From NCBI RefSeq assembly GCF_963169125.1, contig NC_084794.1:75117665-75181664 (forward strand): a DNA stretch of 64,000 nt, in the 5' to 3' direction. Shown piece by piece: positions 36,670 through 49,059 of this stretch. A program made the position numbers and the translations under genes. This stretch comes from Humulus lupulus. Its lineage: Eukaryota; Streptophyta; Magnoliopsida; Rosales; Cannabaceae. Below the pieces are notes generated by a model that had not been told where the DNA came from, searched no databases, and saw only the letters and a program-made list of their open reading frames with translations. Each line of letters starts with the position of its first letter. Position 1 is the first letter of the stretch.

Positions 36670-37064
36670 ATCGTCCCCATCAATTGGGAAAGGTCGGTCA
36701 TCCTACCTTGTGCGTGGGGCCGTGTTCTATTGGGCAGGTTGCGTAGGAGTTTCCCTCTGTCCGGCCGAGGCTTGGGCCAGATTCTTGTTTCTTACATATT
36801 GCCAAAAATAAACTCTCGAGATCAGACCTTCGATCTCGTCCAATGTCCCTATGGAATCTGCCGAATTTATTGGTATCCCTCTTCAAATTTTGATTTGGCA
36901 TCGAGGCAGGTCATCTAAATAGGACCTGATACTCTTTTGCGTTAAAAATGTTATCCTGAGTATCAGTAAGCTTGGTATAAATTGTGTAAATTGAGAAGTA
37001 TTTATCTCCCTTTTTCTTTTTCCCTCGTTCGCCTCTGAGTTATTCCCTTCATTTTTCTTCCTTT

Positions 37065-37914
37065 TTAAGGGTTTATTTCTGAGGTCCGCGATGTTAAGGG
37101 TGTAGCCGAGGTCGAGGTTGAGTTGACGTTCGTCTTTGTAGTTACAATCGACTGAGGGGTCAATTTTAGTGCTGACCTCGTCTCCTCGACATTTTCAAAT
37201 CTCTGAGCCCTGTTATTGAACTCGGTTATAGTCCTTATGGGTTTCCTTTGCATGTTGTCCCAAAGGGAACTTCCTGGAAATACCCTAGCTTGTACTGCCA
37301 CAAGATGACCACTGTCATCGACATTCCAGGCTCGTGCCCCCTCTATGTTAAACCTTGCTAAGTAGCTTTTTAATGACTCTCCCAACTGCTGTCTAACATT
37401 AGTCAAGGCCGAGGCTTCGGGCCTGACACCTACCATGGCCTTGAACTGTTTCTTGAATTCCTTAGCCAGTTGTGCCCAAGACGAGATCGAATGCCTTCAG
37501 AACTTGTTGAACTAGTTTTTGGCTGGTCCTGTAAGCGTGGTCGGAAAAGGCATGCACCTAATTTTGTATCTGACGTTGTTGGCACGCGTTATCGTGTTAA
37601 ACATACTCAAGTGGATGTACGGGTTTGAGGTCCTGGCAAAAGGTGCCACATGGGGTATCTTGAATCCATAAGGAAACCGAATTGTTCGATATGTGTGGAG
37701 TAAAGGGCTCAAGCTCCTCATCGGAGTCATTATTCTTGTCCTTATTTCTCTCCTCTTGAAGGAGCCTGAATGCTCTTTCAAGTTGGTTGATTCTTTCTTG
37801 GACCAAGTCCACCGAAGGTTGAGCTTGTACTTGAAGCAGCTGGGTATTTTTTGTGAAAACTCCAGCTCCCTGCCTCAGTATAGAATTATACTGATTTCGT
37901 TGTACTGGATGCAT
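37065..37914 (-). pseudogene. Tat gag
   Basis: Frame 37065-37436 contains the capsid-type domain (LGESLKSYLARFNIEGARAW, LVAVQARVFPGSSLWDNMQR). Frames at 37512-37914 give the N-terminal part, including a probable coiled coil (LVQERINQLERAFRLLQEER). Frameshifts and a stop separate the pieces. Gag would build the particle in the cytoplasm. Confidence 0.8.
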
Positions 37915-37947
37915 GGGCTCTTTTCGGCTATTCAGATATGTTCGTAA

Positions 37948-38224
37948 GTCTTAGTTTGAAGGGTTACCCTGCCCTAGTTTTTATTCAAATGATCATTAAG
38001 ATCAGGATTGTCGTTCTCATAATTCCCAATATTCCTGGGCTCAGTGTCGTATACATTCACCGATCTTCTGAGGTCTAGACTTCCACTGATGAAACTAACA
38101 TTTCTCTCAGGTTGTTGTTATGTTGGTTAATGATTGCATGGTGGGTTTTTCCCTAGCTCCCTTGCTCCAGTTGTTTGTGACCTCGACAAATGACTTCCCG
38201 CTGGTAAGGATGCCCTATGTCCTT
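37948..38224 (-). other. Tat leader fragment
   Basis: There is no clear ORF. It should hold the 5' part of gag or its leader. It ends abruptly at the LTR of the next element, so the Tat 5' LTR and primer site are not in the window. Confidence 0.5.
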
Positions 38225-40455
38225 TGTAACGACCCGAATTTCCTAATCAGGCTTAGGGCCTTGATTGGTGTGCCTGGAGGGCAATAAATGATTTAATATG
38301 CTTTAATATGTTAATGGGTGAATTAACGTGAATATATGATAGTGATGCATGTTTAGTGAGTTAAATGTGCATGTGGGCCCCGTCTGGATATTAGGGGCAT
38401 GAATGTGATATATGTTATATATATATGTGAAATGCCTGTGCAGCACAATCCGAGACAGTCCTGGGGAGCGATTAGCCAGAGAGTCGCAACAGGGTTGAGA
38501 TTCTGACTCGGGGCGAGTCGAGGGGTAATTTGGGTACTAGGTGTGTTATGGGATTATCAGGACATGAAAATAAATATTTGGAGATATATTTGAGGATAGA
38601 ATGTCTAGGCGGGAATATTGGGGAAATTTACCATTTTACCATCGGGGACGTTTTGGTACCCCGAGCCTTGAGGTAACCTTTTAGACTTATGTCAAATAAA
38701 ACAAAAAAGAGTAATTAATTAGAAATTTGGAGAAACCGACTTGCACTTCTCTTCTCAGCCAAGGTTAGCTTTTATTCTTCCCTCTCTTTCACTCTCTAAG
38801 GAAAAATCATAGGGAAAACTTTGGGAATCAACTTGAGGATCTAAGGAGTTCAGTTGGGATTTAGGGAGCTTGGAGCATAAGGGGGGCTGGTTCTAAGGCT
38901 CAATTTAGCAAGAGGTAAGCTTTGATTATGGTGGATAAGTCTAGAGTTGCAGCTGGTTATTAGAGTATGCATGCTAGCAAGTTTGAATTGTTCTTGTGTG
39001 GTCTAGTTGAGTTTTGGGGTGGATTCTAATGGGTTTTGATGTTGTTACTGAGTTATTATTGAGCTAGAGTATATGTGTTAAATATCTGGGTTAGATAGGT
39101 GAGTTTTGGGTGAATTAGCTTGAGGAAAGGTGTGGAAAAATGGTGGAAAATCTAGGTTCGGTGGTGAGGGCCACGGCCCTAGGATAGGCGCGCCGCGGCC
39201 CGAGTGCGCGCGCGGCCGAGGGTGGCCGAGAGTTCATGTGCGCCACGGTGCTTGGTGCGCGCGCCACGGCCCGTGTGTGTGGCAGGGGTGCTCTAGCCTC
39301 TGTTTTGAGGCTAGCCGCGGCTTTTGAGGGTGGGGTCGCAGCCTTTAGTGCCAGTTTGAGCTTTTAAGGATATTTTAGTCTTGGGAACTCAAGGGGTAAG
39401 GCTCGGGATGGATTTTATCACCCGGATTGATAGAATTCAAGGTCGCGGAGGTTAGGGTTATGGCTCGAAGTTATTTATTTGATTAGAATTTGATAGATGG
39501 ACATTGTTAATGTGTTGTGACTAGGGTTTCGGCGAGGCTCACGTAAGAGGACTGTGCTCGGGGCAGCGGTGCTCAGAAAGCTTGGAACTCAGGTAAGAAA
39601 ACCCTTGTTTCCATAGAGCTTGTGCGTAGGGCTGAGCCCAATCTGTTTGAATGGAATTGGTATGCAGGCTGAGCCCAATATGTTATGAATGCGGAGTGTA
39701 GCCCTTTAACTGAATGTGCTAGAACTTTGTACTTGCTTGCTATGCTATGTATATTATGATGTGAATGATCGGGTAGAGCCGAGAACGGTGTAGACCGAGA
39801 ACGGCGAAGGGCCGGGAACAACGTTAGGCACGTCGAGTACAAGGCCGAGTACGGCAAGGGGCTAGGAGCAGCGTTGAGCACGTGGAGTGCGAGTTGCCAG
39901 GGCGAGTCCCTAAAAGGATACCTGGGATATCCTCACGGCATGTTCCGCAAATCCAGGGCTTGGTAAACGCCTGGGACGGCTAGGCTGTATGTGTTTAGCC
40001 AATTGGTGGCCTATTTATATGCCTAATATATGTGTTGCATATGTTATCTGCTTGTGGGTTTTCTTGTTGGGCTTCGGCTCACAGATGCTCTGTGGTGCAG
40101 GTAAGGGTAAAGACAAGGTCAACCAACCATGAGTACAGTAGGCGTGAGGCGGCGTGTACATGTTTGGCCAGCCTGGCTGCTACAGCCAGAGGATTTTGGG
40201 AGATGCTTGTAAATGAACTTAGATTTTGTCGTTTAACCGACTTAGTACAGTTTCTTATGTTGTAAATATTTCGAAATTGTATTTTGGGATCCCAAGTGTC
40301 AAACTTTTATGATCTTCAATGATATGGAGTTAATTGTACACTTGTTCCTCTGTTTATGGCTTAATTACACTGTTTGACTTAAAACCTCGATTAGCGAGTT
40401 GAAAGCACGTTTTTAAACACACTTAGTAATGGTTCTGAGGAAGTAGGGCATTACA
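38225..40455 (+). repeat. First LTR of the tandem element
   Basis: It starts tgtaacgacccgaatttcc and ends gtagggcattaca, and is 2,231 bp long. A GC-rich patch at about 39165-39310 (gcgcgccgcggcccg, gtgcgcgcgccacggcccg) contains about 70 bp not present in the second LTR. No TATA box can be assigned firmly. Confidence 0.9.
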
Positions 40456-40470
40456 ACTTGGTATCAGAGC
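40456..40470 (+). other. Primer-binding site, initiator tRNA-Met type
   Basis: The phrase acttggtatcagagc follows the LTR end with a short spacer. tggtatcagagc is the standard plant sequence complementary to the 3' end of initiator tRNA-Met. It would start minus-strand DNA synthesis. Confidence 0.9.
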
Positions 40471-43400
40471 AAGTCAAGGTTATTGGTTCTGGAGATTGAC
40501 CGAACATTTACACACGCAGTCAGTGACAGGCTTAACTCAGTGTTGGTTGGTAAGATTGGTTAATATGTCTGAATATGTATTTGAATGCCCTGCTTGCCTG
40601 CTTATTTTATATATAGAACATGATGAATGAGTTAACATATGCATGAGATACTGATAGGTCCTGGCCCTTAATTATTGCATGATGAGATTGAAGTGTGTTG
40701 AATAGTATTGCTATTGCATGTGGATGAATATTGGGATAATGGTTTGCATATTGAGTGTGTGTGGTTAACTGCCTAAATTGAATTCATATGTAATACCTGT
40801 TTATTGGCCTGTAGGAGGCATAATAAAATGTGAGTATACCTAGTTGTGGTATAATTGGGTAGCTAAATGTATGGTGTTGTGGATTTGGCTTAATATGCTT
40901 TATGTGTGTATGAATATTGTGATTTTTAGACCTAGATGTGGTTTGGTTCGGAGTGTGAAACTTAAGGTGGAGAAGTTTAGTCAGCTGTGGCGGTTGCATC
41001 CAGGATGGTTAAGTAGACCTGGCATCGTAATATAGGAAAGTTGCAGATGGTAGTTGGGGTTGGAAATTTCCATCTACCCTAAAAGTCCGGAGATGTCCAC
41101 TAGCATATGTGTAAATGGTATTGGTACAGTATAAGGATACAAACAGATAAAGAATAGTAACTGGAGGGCTTAAGAGGTGTTAACCTCTGGTTGGAGAGGA
41201 AAGTTTGGGTTGCCTAGGAATTGTTTAGTGGATGGACAAAGCTAACTTCACTCTTGGTTATATGGAGGTGAAAGTTCATAACTAAGGGATTGTGCAAAGT
41301 ACTTGTAACAGGAGGATACTAGAAAGTGGTGTTCAGGTTGAGATATTGGCGTGATGGGTTGGGAAGAACTCAAATGGGGACTTGATAAAAGAAATTATAA
41401 GGACGAGGAGATTAATAAATCTATGAGCTTGATTTGAAATGATAAGACAATGACAACCTGCGTTATTGAGTGTTAGGAGCCAGATACCTCACTTTGGAAA
41501 TTTATGCAAGTGGTGGTGGTTGGAAATAATGACTCATGTAAGGATTAAATTCTTGAATGGTTCAGGGTGTCAGGGCCACTCCAGTGTATTAGATCTTTGG
41601 TGGTATTTGAGTAGCAGAGAGAGCCATGTTATTTGAGATCTGTGGAATGAGGTAAAGAGCATGAGTGCTGCGGGGCAAGGGATGTGAAAGAAAATGCTTC
41701 TATTGGTAGAATTCAATAAGGACAAATTCTCAATTTTTGAGGTAGAAGAACTCCAGACAGTGCTAGGGCACCTAATTTGTGATTGGAAAGGAGCATGGTT
41801 GAAAAGGTAGTTATTAAGATGGTGACAGGAACCAGGGAGGTTATTTGGTATGCACCTGAGGGAGAGGATGCCACCTGAGAGGATGTCGGGTGAGGGCACG
41901 ACTTCTAAATGAAATAATTCAGTATGTTAGGATGGATTTTCCATAGTAAGGGAACGAAAGACTAGAATGCCTCGTTACACACGAAGTTCAAGGCCGATTC
42001 GTCAAAGATGAGTATTTAACTGGATGTTTTATGTTTTAGTCATGTAACGAGAGGGAGTTAAACATAGAGAAAGTTTGCCTCAAGGGTGCTATGTGAGAAG
42101 CTGAGGATAATAGCATTTGTTGAGGAGGAATAAGGAACTTCTGGCAGATGAATTGGGATACAAGTAATTAAGAAGTTCATAGTGAGAACAATAGAGTTCG
42201 TCTTAAGGAAGCCTCAACATGAGGCAGAGTGAAAGTGGATCTGTTAAGAGACAGCCATGGATTATAAGGGATATCATTTCGATTATTTTAATTAGACTGA
42301 ATGGAAACTGAGCTAACCAGTGGAAAACTTGTATAGGTATATAAGGAAAGATTGGGGTTATTATAAAGTCGGGCTATAGGTAGATTTGGTATCAGGAATG
42401 TTGTGGAAGACGGCACTGGCAGACAGAAAGAATTACCTGAAGCAATTAAAGAAATTTGACCTTGGATTAGTCAGAGCATTATATAGTGAGAATTTTTGGC
42501 ATCAACGGTTAAGAATGAAAAGTTTGATGTTGGGTACAAGATGGGACAATGTCTCCAGGAGTTGATCTGCGACCTGATTATTACCAGCTGGAAATCAAGG
42601 AGAAAGACATTTCAGGAATCTTTATTTTGTACTGAGTAAGGTGTAAGGAGTTGGTAACAAAGATTCTAGAATGGTTCAAGCTACGGCAGCACAGGTAAGT
42701 TCTTAAGTAGAGAATATTATAACGATATGGGTAAGTCCCCTTCAAGTTCACGAGCAGTATATGTGGACTACTCCCAGAAAGAAATGGAGAGCGAATGACT
42801 ATTATGCTGAAGACGCTAGTACCAAGGAAGCAGGGTCACAGGTAAGGTTCTACGAAGTGTTAGTTTGGGTTTTGTTAAGAGTACTCAGAGTGGAGCTATA
42901 AGAGGAAAGGACAGGTATGAGAAGATTTGATCTGAAATCACGAAGAAGCTAATGAAGAACGTCTGAAGAACGGAAAGCATAATAAGACTGGCAAGTGTGT
43001 CATCTATTGTATAAGTATCTCCGTAGATAACTACATCAGAGATGGGAAGAACAGTAAAACTTGAGGTTAGACGGAATGAATTGTGTCAAATCAGAGTTCA
43101 GAAGACAAGGTAAGAGTTTATTGGTATCTGGTGATGCAGAAATATGTGTGTGTTATGGTTAAGTATAGAGGTATAGCATAAAGGACCTAATCTATGAGGA
43201 GGGTATGGAACCGTGGGGGTGCACCATAGGTTGGGCACACCCAGGCTCAGATTGGCGCAAGGATGGATCGAACCTCGTGGAAGGTGAAAGAATGGAACAT
43301 GGTTGATATACTTGGAACGTTAAGTTGACAGTTATGCTTATCATAAGGTTCTTGAGTGTTGGGTTGTTAGTAAGAAAGATAATCTTGAGACTAAAATTTA

Positions 43401-44815
43401 GTGGAACACAACAGATGGAGGGTTGATGTTATAAGTCTTCGACTGTAGGAGATTTAATATGAGGTGGATCTCTTACTTGGAAGGTGTGTGTCAGTTAAAA
43501 GAGCGCCACAGGTTACAATGGAATGGACAAGATAACGACTGAAACTGGTATAGTGTTAGTGTGTGGTGATGGACACATATGTTTTCTTTGGATAACGGAA
43601 TCCATAGTTTTGGTTTTGTGGAAACAGGGAAGAACCCTACGAGTATTATACAAGATAAGGTACAAGAACCAGATGAATGGTCTAAAGAGAATTTGGTGTG
43701 GAGATGGGAATTATAAGTGGGTGTTGTTTCACCTCCTAGGGTTTGTGGTACTGGGAGGTTTTAGTTGATGGTAGAACCCGGGGATACTCGAATATTGAAA
43801 AGTAAAATAATACGATGATGGATCATAAGAATGGATCACATTAGACTGTAAATAAGGTGATTGATTAGGGGAGGAGTTGTAACTCAGCTGAATGAGATAG
43901 CATACTTTGGTTTGTATAAATTAGTAATGAAATAGGGCATTGGTAATGATGAATTGAGACCTTATAGTTTCTAAGTTATGGAAAGGGACCTGAGATCGAA
44001 GAAAACAAAGTAGTAATCCGGAATTACTGATTGATTGCAGAAAGGATAGCAATCTGAGGGCTTAACAATTATGTTAAGGATTTAAGCATTGATTGTCCAA
44101 CTTTTAGAATATCAAAGGAGGTGTATTCTTTGATGAGATAGTCACGGTATTGGATGCTGGAGTACAGCTAAGGTGACAAGGCATAAGACTTGGTAAGATA
44201 AAAGCAAAGAATTAAGAGTTAGTGGACACTACAGTTTAGTAATAATTCAGAGGAAAAGCAAAGAGGATGTTGGAATTCTTAAGGCAGGGGATGTCTGCCT
44301 ATCTGAAAGTTTATAGGAACCTGTAAACTGTTAAATTTGGAGTACGAGGTTTCAGAATGGGAGTTGTATATTCCTCCAAGTTAGGCAGCAAGGAAGAGTA
44401 TGATAGTGAGGAAAGAAAAAGGGAGTTATGACTTTCGTTTCGACAAGAGTTCTAAGTCGTACTAAGGATTTGGCCGCGGGCCTATAAGTTGATCTTTTCC
44501 TGGTAAGGATGATAATTCATAAGTATTTTGGCATTGAGAATAATCAATGAAGAGATTGTTGTGAACCAAGTAGACACTGGAGTTCTGTAGATTTAATGTA
44601 TAAGTAAAAGTTAAAGAAAGTATGGTTATCAGACAAGATCTTGTGGAACAAGATTGTACTCGCGCATGGGTATTATTAATGATTAAGGGTAAAGGCATTG
44701 GACCTTGGGAATTTTCATCAGAGGTATGAGGTATACAGCCTGATGTGCTCAAGTAAATTTCAAGGACGAAATTATATTAAGGAGGGGATAGTACAAAGTC
44801 TTGCGGAGCAAGACC
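40471..44815 (+). other. Nearly non-coding internal region of the tandem element
   Basis: No ORF longer than about 110 codons is credible. One plus-strand trace of reverse transcriptase survives at about 42558-42630 (VDLRPDYYQLEIKEKDISG, followed by a stop). Its distances to the primer site and to the chromodomain tail match those in chromovirus A, so the region is probably a collinear but heavily degraded gag-pol. Because the LTRs are far better conserved, it may have moved as a non-autonomous derivative. Confidence 0.6.
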
Positions 44816-44920
44816 ATCGCCTTAGTGAAAGTGCTGTGGAGAAACAACAAGGTTAAGGAGGCGACGGGGGAACTTGAGACACAGATGAGGGAGCAGTATC
44901 CCGAGTTGTTCAAGTAATTT
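44816..44920 (+). pseudogene. Chromovirus chromodomain tail of the tandem element
   Basis: The plus strand reads LVKVLWRNNKVKEATGELET and MREQYPELFK before a stop, closely similar to the C-terminus of the integrase at 28380-28474. It marks the end of pol. Confidence 0.8.
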
Positions 44921-44937
44921 CGAGGATGAAATTTCCG

Positions 44938-44952
44938 TAAGGAGGGGATTGT
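44938..44952 (+). other. Polypurine tract before the second LTR
   Basis: The sequence taaggaggggattgt abuts the LTR start at 44953. A second very similar tract, taaggaggggatagt, occurs about 165 bases upstream (44777-44791), each preceded by a gaggatgaaat-like or aaggacgaaat-like phrase. Confidence 0.8.
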
Positions 44953-47088
44953 TGTAACGACCAGAATTTGCTAATCGGGCTTAGGGCCTTGATTGGTGTG
45001 CCTGGAGGGCAATAAATGATTTAATATGCTTTAATATGTTAATGGGTGAATTGGCGTGAATATATGATAGTGATGCATATTTAGTGAGTTAAATGTGCAT
45101 GTGGGCCTCGTCTGGATATTAGGGGAATGAATGTGATATATGTTATATATATGTGAAATGCCTGTGCAGCACGATCCGAGACAGTCCTGGGGAGGGGTTA
45201 GCCAAAGAGTCGCAACAGAGTTGAGATTCCGACTCAGGGCGAGTCGAGGGGTAATTTGGGTACTAGGTGTTATGGGATTATCGGGACATGAAAATAAATA
45301 TTTGGAGATATATTTGAGGATAGAATGTCTAGGCGGGAATATTGGGAAAATTTACCATTTTGCCCTCGGGGACGTTTTGGTACCCCGAGCCTTGAGGTAA
45401 CCCTTTAGACTTAAGTCAAATAAAACAAAAAAGAGGAATTAATTAGAAACTTGGAGAAACCGACTTGCACTTCTCTTCTCAGCCAAGGTTAGCTTTTATT
45501 CTTCTCTCTCTTTCACTCTCTAAGGCAAAATCAAAGGGAAAACTTTGGGAATCAACTTGAGGATCTAAGGAGTTCAGCTGGGATTTAGGGAACTTGGAGC
45601 ATAAGGGGGCTGGTTCTAAGGCTCAATTCAGCAAGAGGTAAGCTTTGATTATGGTGGATAAGTCTAGAGTTGCAGCTGGTTATTAGAGTATGCATGCTAG
45701 CAAGTTTGAATTGTTCTTGTGTGGTCTAGTTGAGTTTTGGGGTGGATTCTAATGGGTTTTGATGTTGTTACTGAGTTATTATTGAGTTGGAGTATATGTG
45801 TTAAATATCTGGGTTAGATAGGTGAGTTTTGGGTGAATTAGCTTGAGGAAAGGTGTGGAAAAATGGTGGAAAATCTGGGTTCGGTGGTGAGGGCTGCGGC
45901 CCTAGGATGGGCGCGCCGCGGCCCGTGTGTGTGGCAGGGGTGTGCTAGCCTTTGTTTTGAGGCTAGCCGCGGCTCTTGAGGGTGGGGTCGCGACCCTTAG
46001 TGCCAGTTTGCGTTTTTAAGGGTATTTTAGTCTTGGGAACTCAAGGGGTAAGGCTTGGGATGGATTTTATCACCCGGATTTATAGAATTCAAGGTCTCGG
46101 AGGTTAGGGTTATGGCTCGAAGTTATTTATTTGATTAGAATTTGATATATGGACATTGTTAATGTGTTGTGACTAGGGTTTCAGCGAGGCTCACATTAGA
46201 GGACTATACTCGGGGCAGCGGTGCTCAGAAAGCTTGGAACTCTGGTAAGAGAACCCTTGTTTCCATAGAGGTGGTGTGTAGGGCTGAGCCCAATGTGTTT
46301 GAATGGAATTGGTATACAGGGATGAGCCCAATATGTTAGGAATGCGGGGCGTAGCCCTTTAACTGAATGTGCTAGAACTCTGTACTTGCTTGCTATGCTA
46401 TGTATATTATGATGTGAATGATCAGCTAGAGCCGGGAACGGTGTAGACTGAGAACGGCGAAGGGTCGAGAACGGCGTTAGGCACGTCGATTGGAAGGCCG
46501 AGTACGGCAAGGGGCTGGGAGCAGCATTTAGCACGTGGTGTGCGAGTTGCCAGGGCGAGTCCCTAAAAGGATACCTGGGATATCCTCACGGCATGGTTCG
46601 CAAATCCAGGGCTTGGTAAATGCCTGGGACGGCTAGGCCGTATGTGTTTAGCCAATTGGTGGCCTATTTATATGCCTAATATATGTGTTGCATATGTTAT
46701 CTGCTTGTGGGTTTTCTTGCTGGGCTTCGGCTCACAGATGCTCTGTGGTGCAGGTAAAGGGAAAGACAAGGTCAACCAACCATGAGTACAGCAGGCATGA
46801 GGCGGCGTGTACATGTTTGGCCAGCTTGGCTGCCACAACCATAGGATTTTGGGAGATGCTTGTAAATGAAATTATATTTTGTCGTTTAGCAGACTTAGTA
46901 AAGTTTCTTATGTTTTAAATATTTCTAAATTGTATTTTGGGATCCTAGGTGTCAAACTTTTATGATCTTCAATGCTATGGAGTTAATTGTACACTTTTTC
47001 CTCTGTTTATGGCTTAATTACATTGTTTGACTTAAAACCTTGACTTAAAACACACTTAGTAACGGCTCTAAGGAAGTAGGGCATTACA
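44953..47088 (+). repeat. Second LTR of the tandem element
   Basis: It starts tgtaacgaccagaatttgc and ends gtagggcattaca, 2,136 bp long. By eye there are roughly a dozen differences from the first LTR in the first 260 bases. It lacks about 70 bp of the GC-rich patch and a short stretch near its 3' end (about 47038). It is followed at 47089-47103 by another primer-binding site, acttggtatcagagt. Confidence 0.9.
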
Positions 47089-47370
47089 ACTTGGTATCAG
47101 AGTGAGCCAAGGTTATTGGTTCTGGATATTGACCGAATATGTACAAACGCAGTCAGTGACAGGCTTAACTCAGGGTTAGTTTGTAAGATTGGTTAATATG
47201 TCTGAATATGTATTTGAATGCCCTGCTTGCCTGCTTATTTTATATATAGAACATGATGAATGAGTTAACATATGCATGAGATACTGATAGGGCCTGGCCC
47301 TTGATTATTGCATGATGAGATGAAGTGTGCTAAATAGCATTGCTATTGCATGTGGATGAATATTGGGATT

Positions 47371-47760
47371 ATCACCCAACAAAGAAGTACCAACAATTCT
47401 CAATAAAGATAATGGTGCATGCAATGCTCAGCTAAGAGGAGATACATTAAAGAATATAGAACTAAACACATTTCGCCGAAATTCTTCTTCAAACATGGAC
47501 TTCAAAAGATTGGTATAATGTTCAACAAATTTGATCTAGTGATAATCTCGCATACTTATTCACAAAGTATTTACCAATGTCAACATTTGAGAAGATGGTA
47601 CATAAGTTTAGAATGCATCGACTAAAAGATCTCCATGAATGTCAAAATGAGAGGAAGTAAATACACACTGCACTCTTTTTCCCTTGACCTAGTTTTTGTC
47701 TCATTGGGTTTTGTTGGCAAGGTTTCTAATGAGGAAATATTTATGGACATCCAAGGAGAG
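47371..47760 (+). pseudogene. Ty1/copia RNase H C-terminus (copia-3)
   Basis: Frames 47419-47625 and the adjacent ones read YIKEYRTKHISPKFFF, then SDNLAYLFTKYLPMSTFEKM and RMHRLKDLHECQ. These are the closing part of copia RNase H (RTKHI, LADxFTKxLP, FEKM, GMRRLK). Frameshifts separate them. The rest of the element is missing upstream, cut at 47370 by the junction with the tandem chromovirus. Confidence 0.8.
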
Positions 47761-48054
47761 TGTTATAAATATTATATATTATATGAATGTCTATAATAAT
47801 GGACATGTCCCTTAGTCAAATAACATTATAATGGATAATCACCAAGTTACCCAAAGTTAAATATCAACATTAATTATTAATTGTAATTGTGGTACTTACA
47901 TGATTTTCTTAGATCATATTTATCTTTAAAAATAGGGTTCAATCATCATTGAAGTAATACACAAGAGTTTTACTCTCTCTTTACATCTTTCTATTACTCT
48001 GTCTATTTATTTTCTTTATACTTTATATTTCAGTATTCTTAATAGTTTTATAAC
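47761..48054 (+). repeat. 3' LTR of copia-3
   Basis: It begins tgttataaatatta just after a purine run (ccaaggagag) and ends tagttttataaca, so it has TG..CA ends with the short inverted repeat tgttataa/ttataaca. At 294 bp it fits a short copia LTR. Pyrimidine-rich tcttt runs fill its 3' half. Confidence 0.75.
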
Positions 48055-48246
48055 ATCATTTCATTATCCATTCTCCATCATTATTCTTCCTAAATTTTTT
48101 TATCATTATTATTGTCCTAATTAAGCCAATTATTTATATATTGCTCTAAATATGTTAATTATATGTTTCCGCCGGCTATCAATAAATCAATATATATAGG
48201 TTCAAAATGCTATGGTATAGTAACTTTATCTAATTATTCATCATTG
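48055..48246. other. AT-rich flank of gypsy element B
   Basis: No gene is seen. It ends with cattg, the target duplication of gypsy B, and continues beyond that element at 63257. Confidence 0.7.
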
Positions 48247-49045
48247 TGTATCGCCCTAGATAACTAAGACCGTTACAATGTGTATTTGAAATAGTGCGAA
48301 ACTTGCTAATCAAGTCGTTTAAACAATAATGTGCTCCTAAAGTCAACTATCAGTTTAGGGTTAAAAGATTTTGATTATAAACGGTTAATTTTCATTAAAA
48401 TGGATGTTTAATATATGGGATCCCAAAAACAGGGTATAAGTGATAATTTACTACTCTCAAAAGTTTAATACAATCAAAAGCCACTTTAATGGAAAAATAC
48501 AAGTTTAAGGATTATGTTCTTGCACTTTTCCTCGCCCGTGGCGGTCGAGCAGCTGACCATGTACACTTTTTCGCCAGAGCTCTCAAACTCATGATTGGTC
48601 CAGCTTTCCTTCGCCTTCACCTGCACCACGCAGCACCCGTGAGCCAAGGCCCAGCAAGAAAACCATAAACAACAGACACATATAGCAACAATGGTATTCA
48701 ATCAATCATAACTCATAAGTTCAATTAAATAACAGTATACAAGCATCAAACTAACCAATGGTAAACATATAATCTCAAGTTCATATTCTAGCCAATTACA
48801 CATATATTCAGGGTTGGTACGCTTAGATCAAGCCCTCTGTTTATCTAGCTGACCCCAGCTCACTTAGGCTGAGTTGCGTTCAGTACACATATCATCAGCC
48901 CCAACACCCTTAGGCTGTCCATTTTCATATAGCATAATAATCATACAATTACGTAGTACACATATTCATATATTGGGAACCTCAGTCCCATTCACGATCA
49001 TAAGGGTGCGGTTTTCTTACCTCGAATCCCGAGTGAAGAATACAG
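48247..49045 (-). repeat. Partial 3' LTR of gypsy B
   Basis: It matches about the first 800 bases of the solo LTR at 3152 (gctaatcaagtc, cagcacccgtgagccaag, the run near 49010 ending gttttcttacctc). It corresponds to the R-U5 side of the LTR. The U3 side is gone, and the sequence passes directly into RNase H. Confidence 0.8.
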
Positions 49046-49059
49046 AACGTTTCTAACAC

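Larger units (their letters stand above)
18299..38224 (-). mobile_element. Tat-lineage Ty3/gypsy retrotransposon, interrupted, 5' end missing
   Basis: Reading leftward the order is gag (37.9 kb), protease, reverse transcriptase, two RNase H domains, integrase (32.7 kb), a region with an antisense ORF, polypurine tract and 3' LTR (18299-19032). This order, the second RNase H and the extra antisense ORF are hallmarks of the Tat group. A chromovirus (20897-30511) is inserted in the antisense ORF, with an imperfect 5-bp duplication ctaaa/ctaac. The 5' LTR is not seen: the element is cut at 38224/38225 where another LTR begins. Every coding part has stops or frameshifts. Confidence 0.9.
38225..47370 (+). 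mobile_element. Tandem chromovirus-like element: LTR-internal-LTR-partial internal
   Basis: Two similar LTRs (38225-40455 and 44953-47088) are each followed by the same primer-binding-site phrase acttggtatcagag and by the same internal sequence. The second internal copy breaks off after about 280 bp at 47370. That is not one element with two LTRs but a partial tandem array. The first internal region is 4.5 kb and nearly free of coding sequence. Its 3' end still has the chromovirus tail. The left flank of the array is the Tat gag region. Confidence 0.85.

Noticed and set aside
40459..40470. tRNA-like sequence
   Set aside because: tggtatcagagc is a primer-binding site complementary to a tRNA end, not part of a tRNA gene; no cloverleaf surrounds it.
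43523..44752. Small ORFs in the tandem element interior
   Set aside because: They have no domain, no homology I recognise and no consistent frame with the chromovirus polyprotein.
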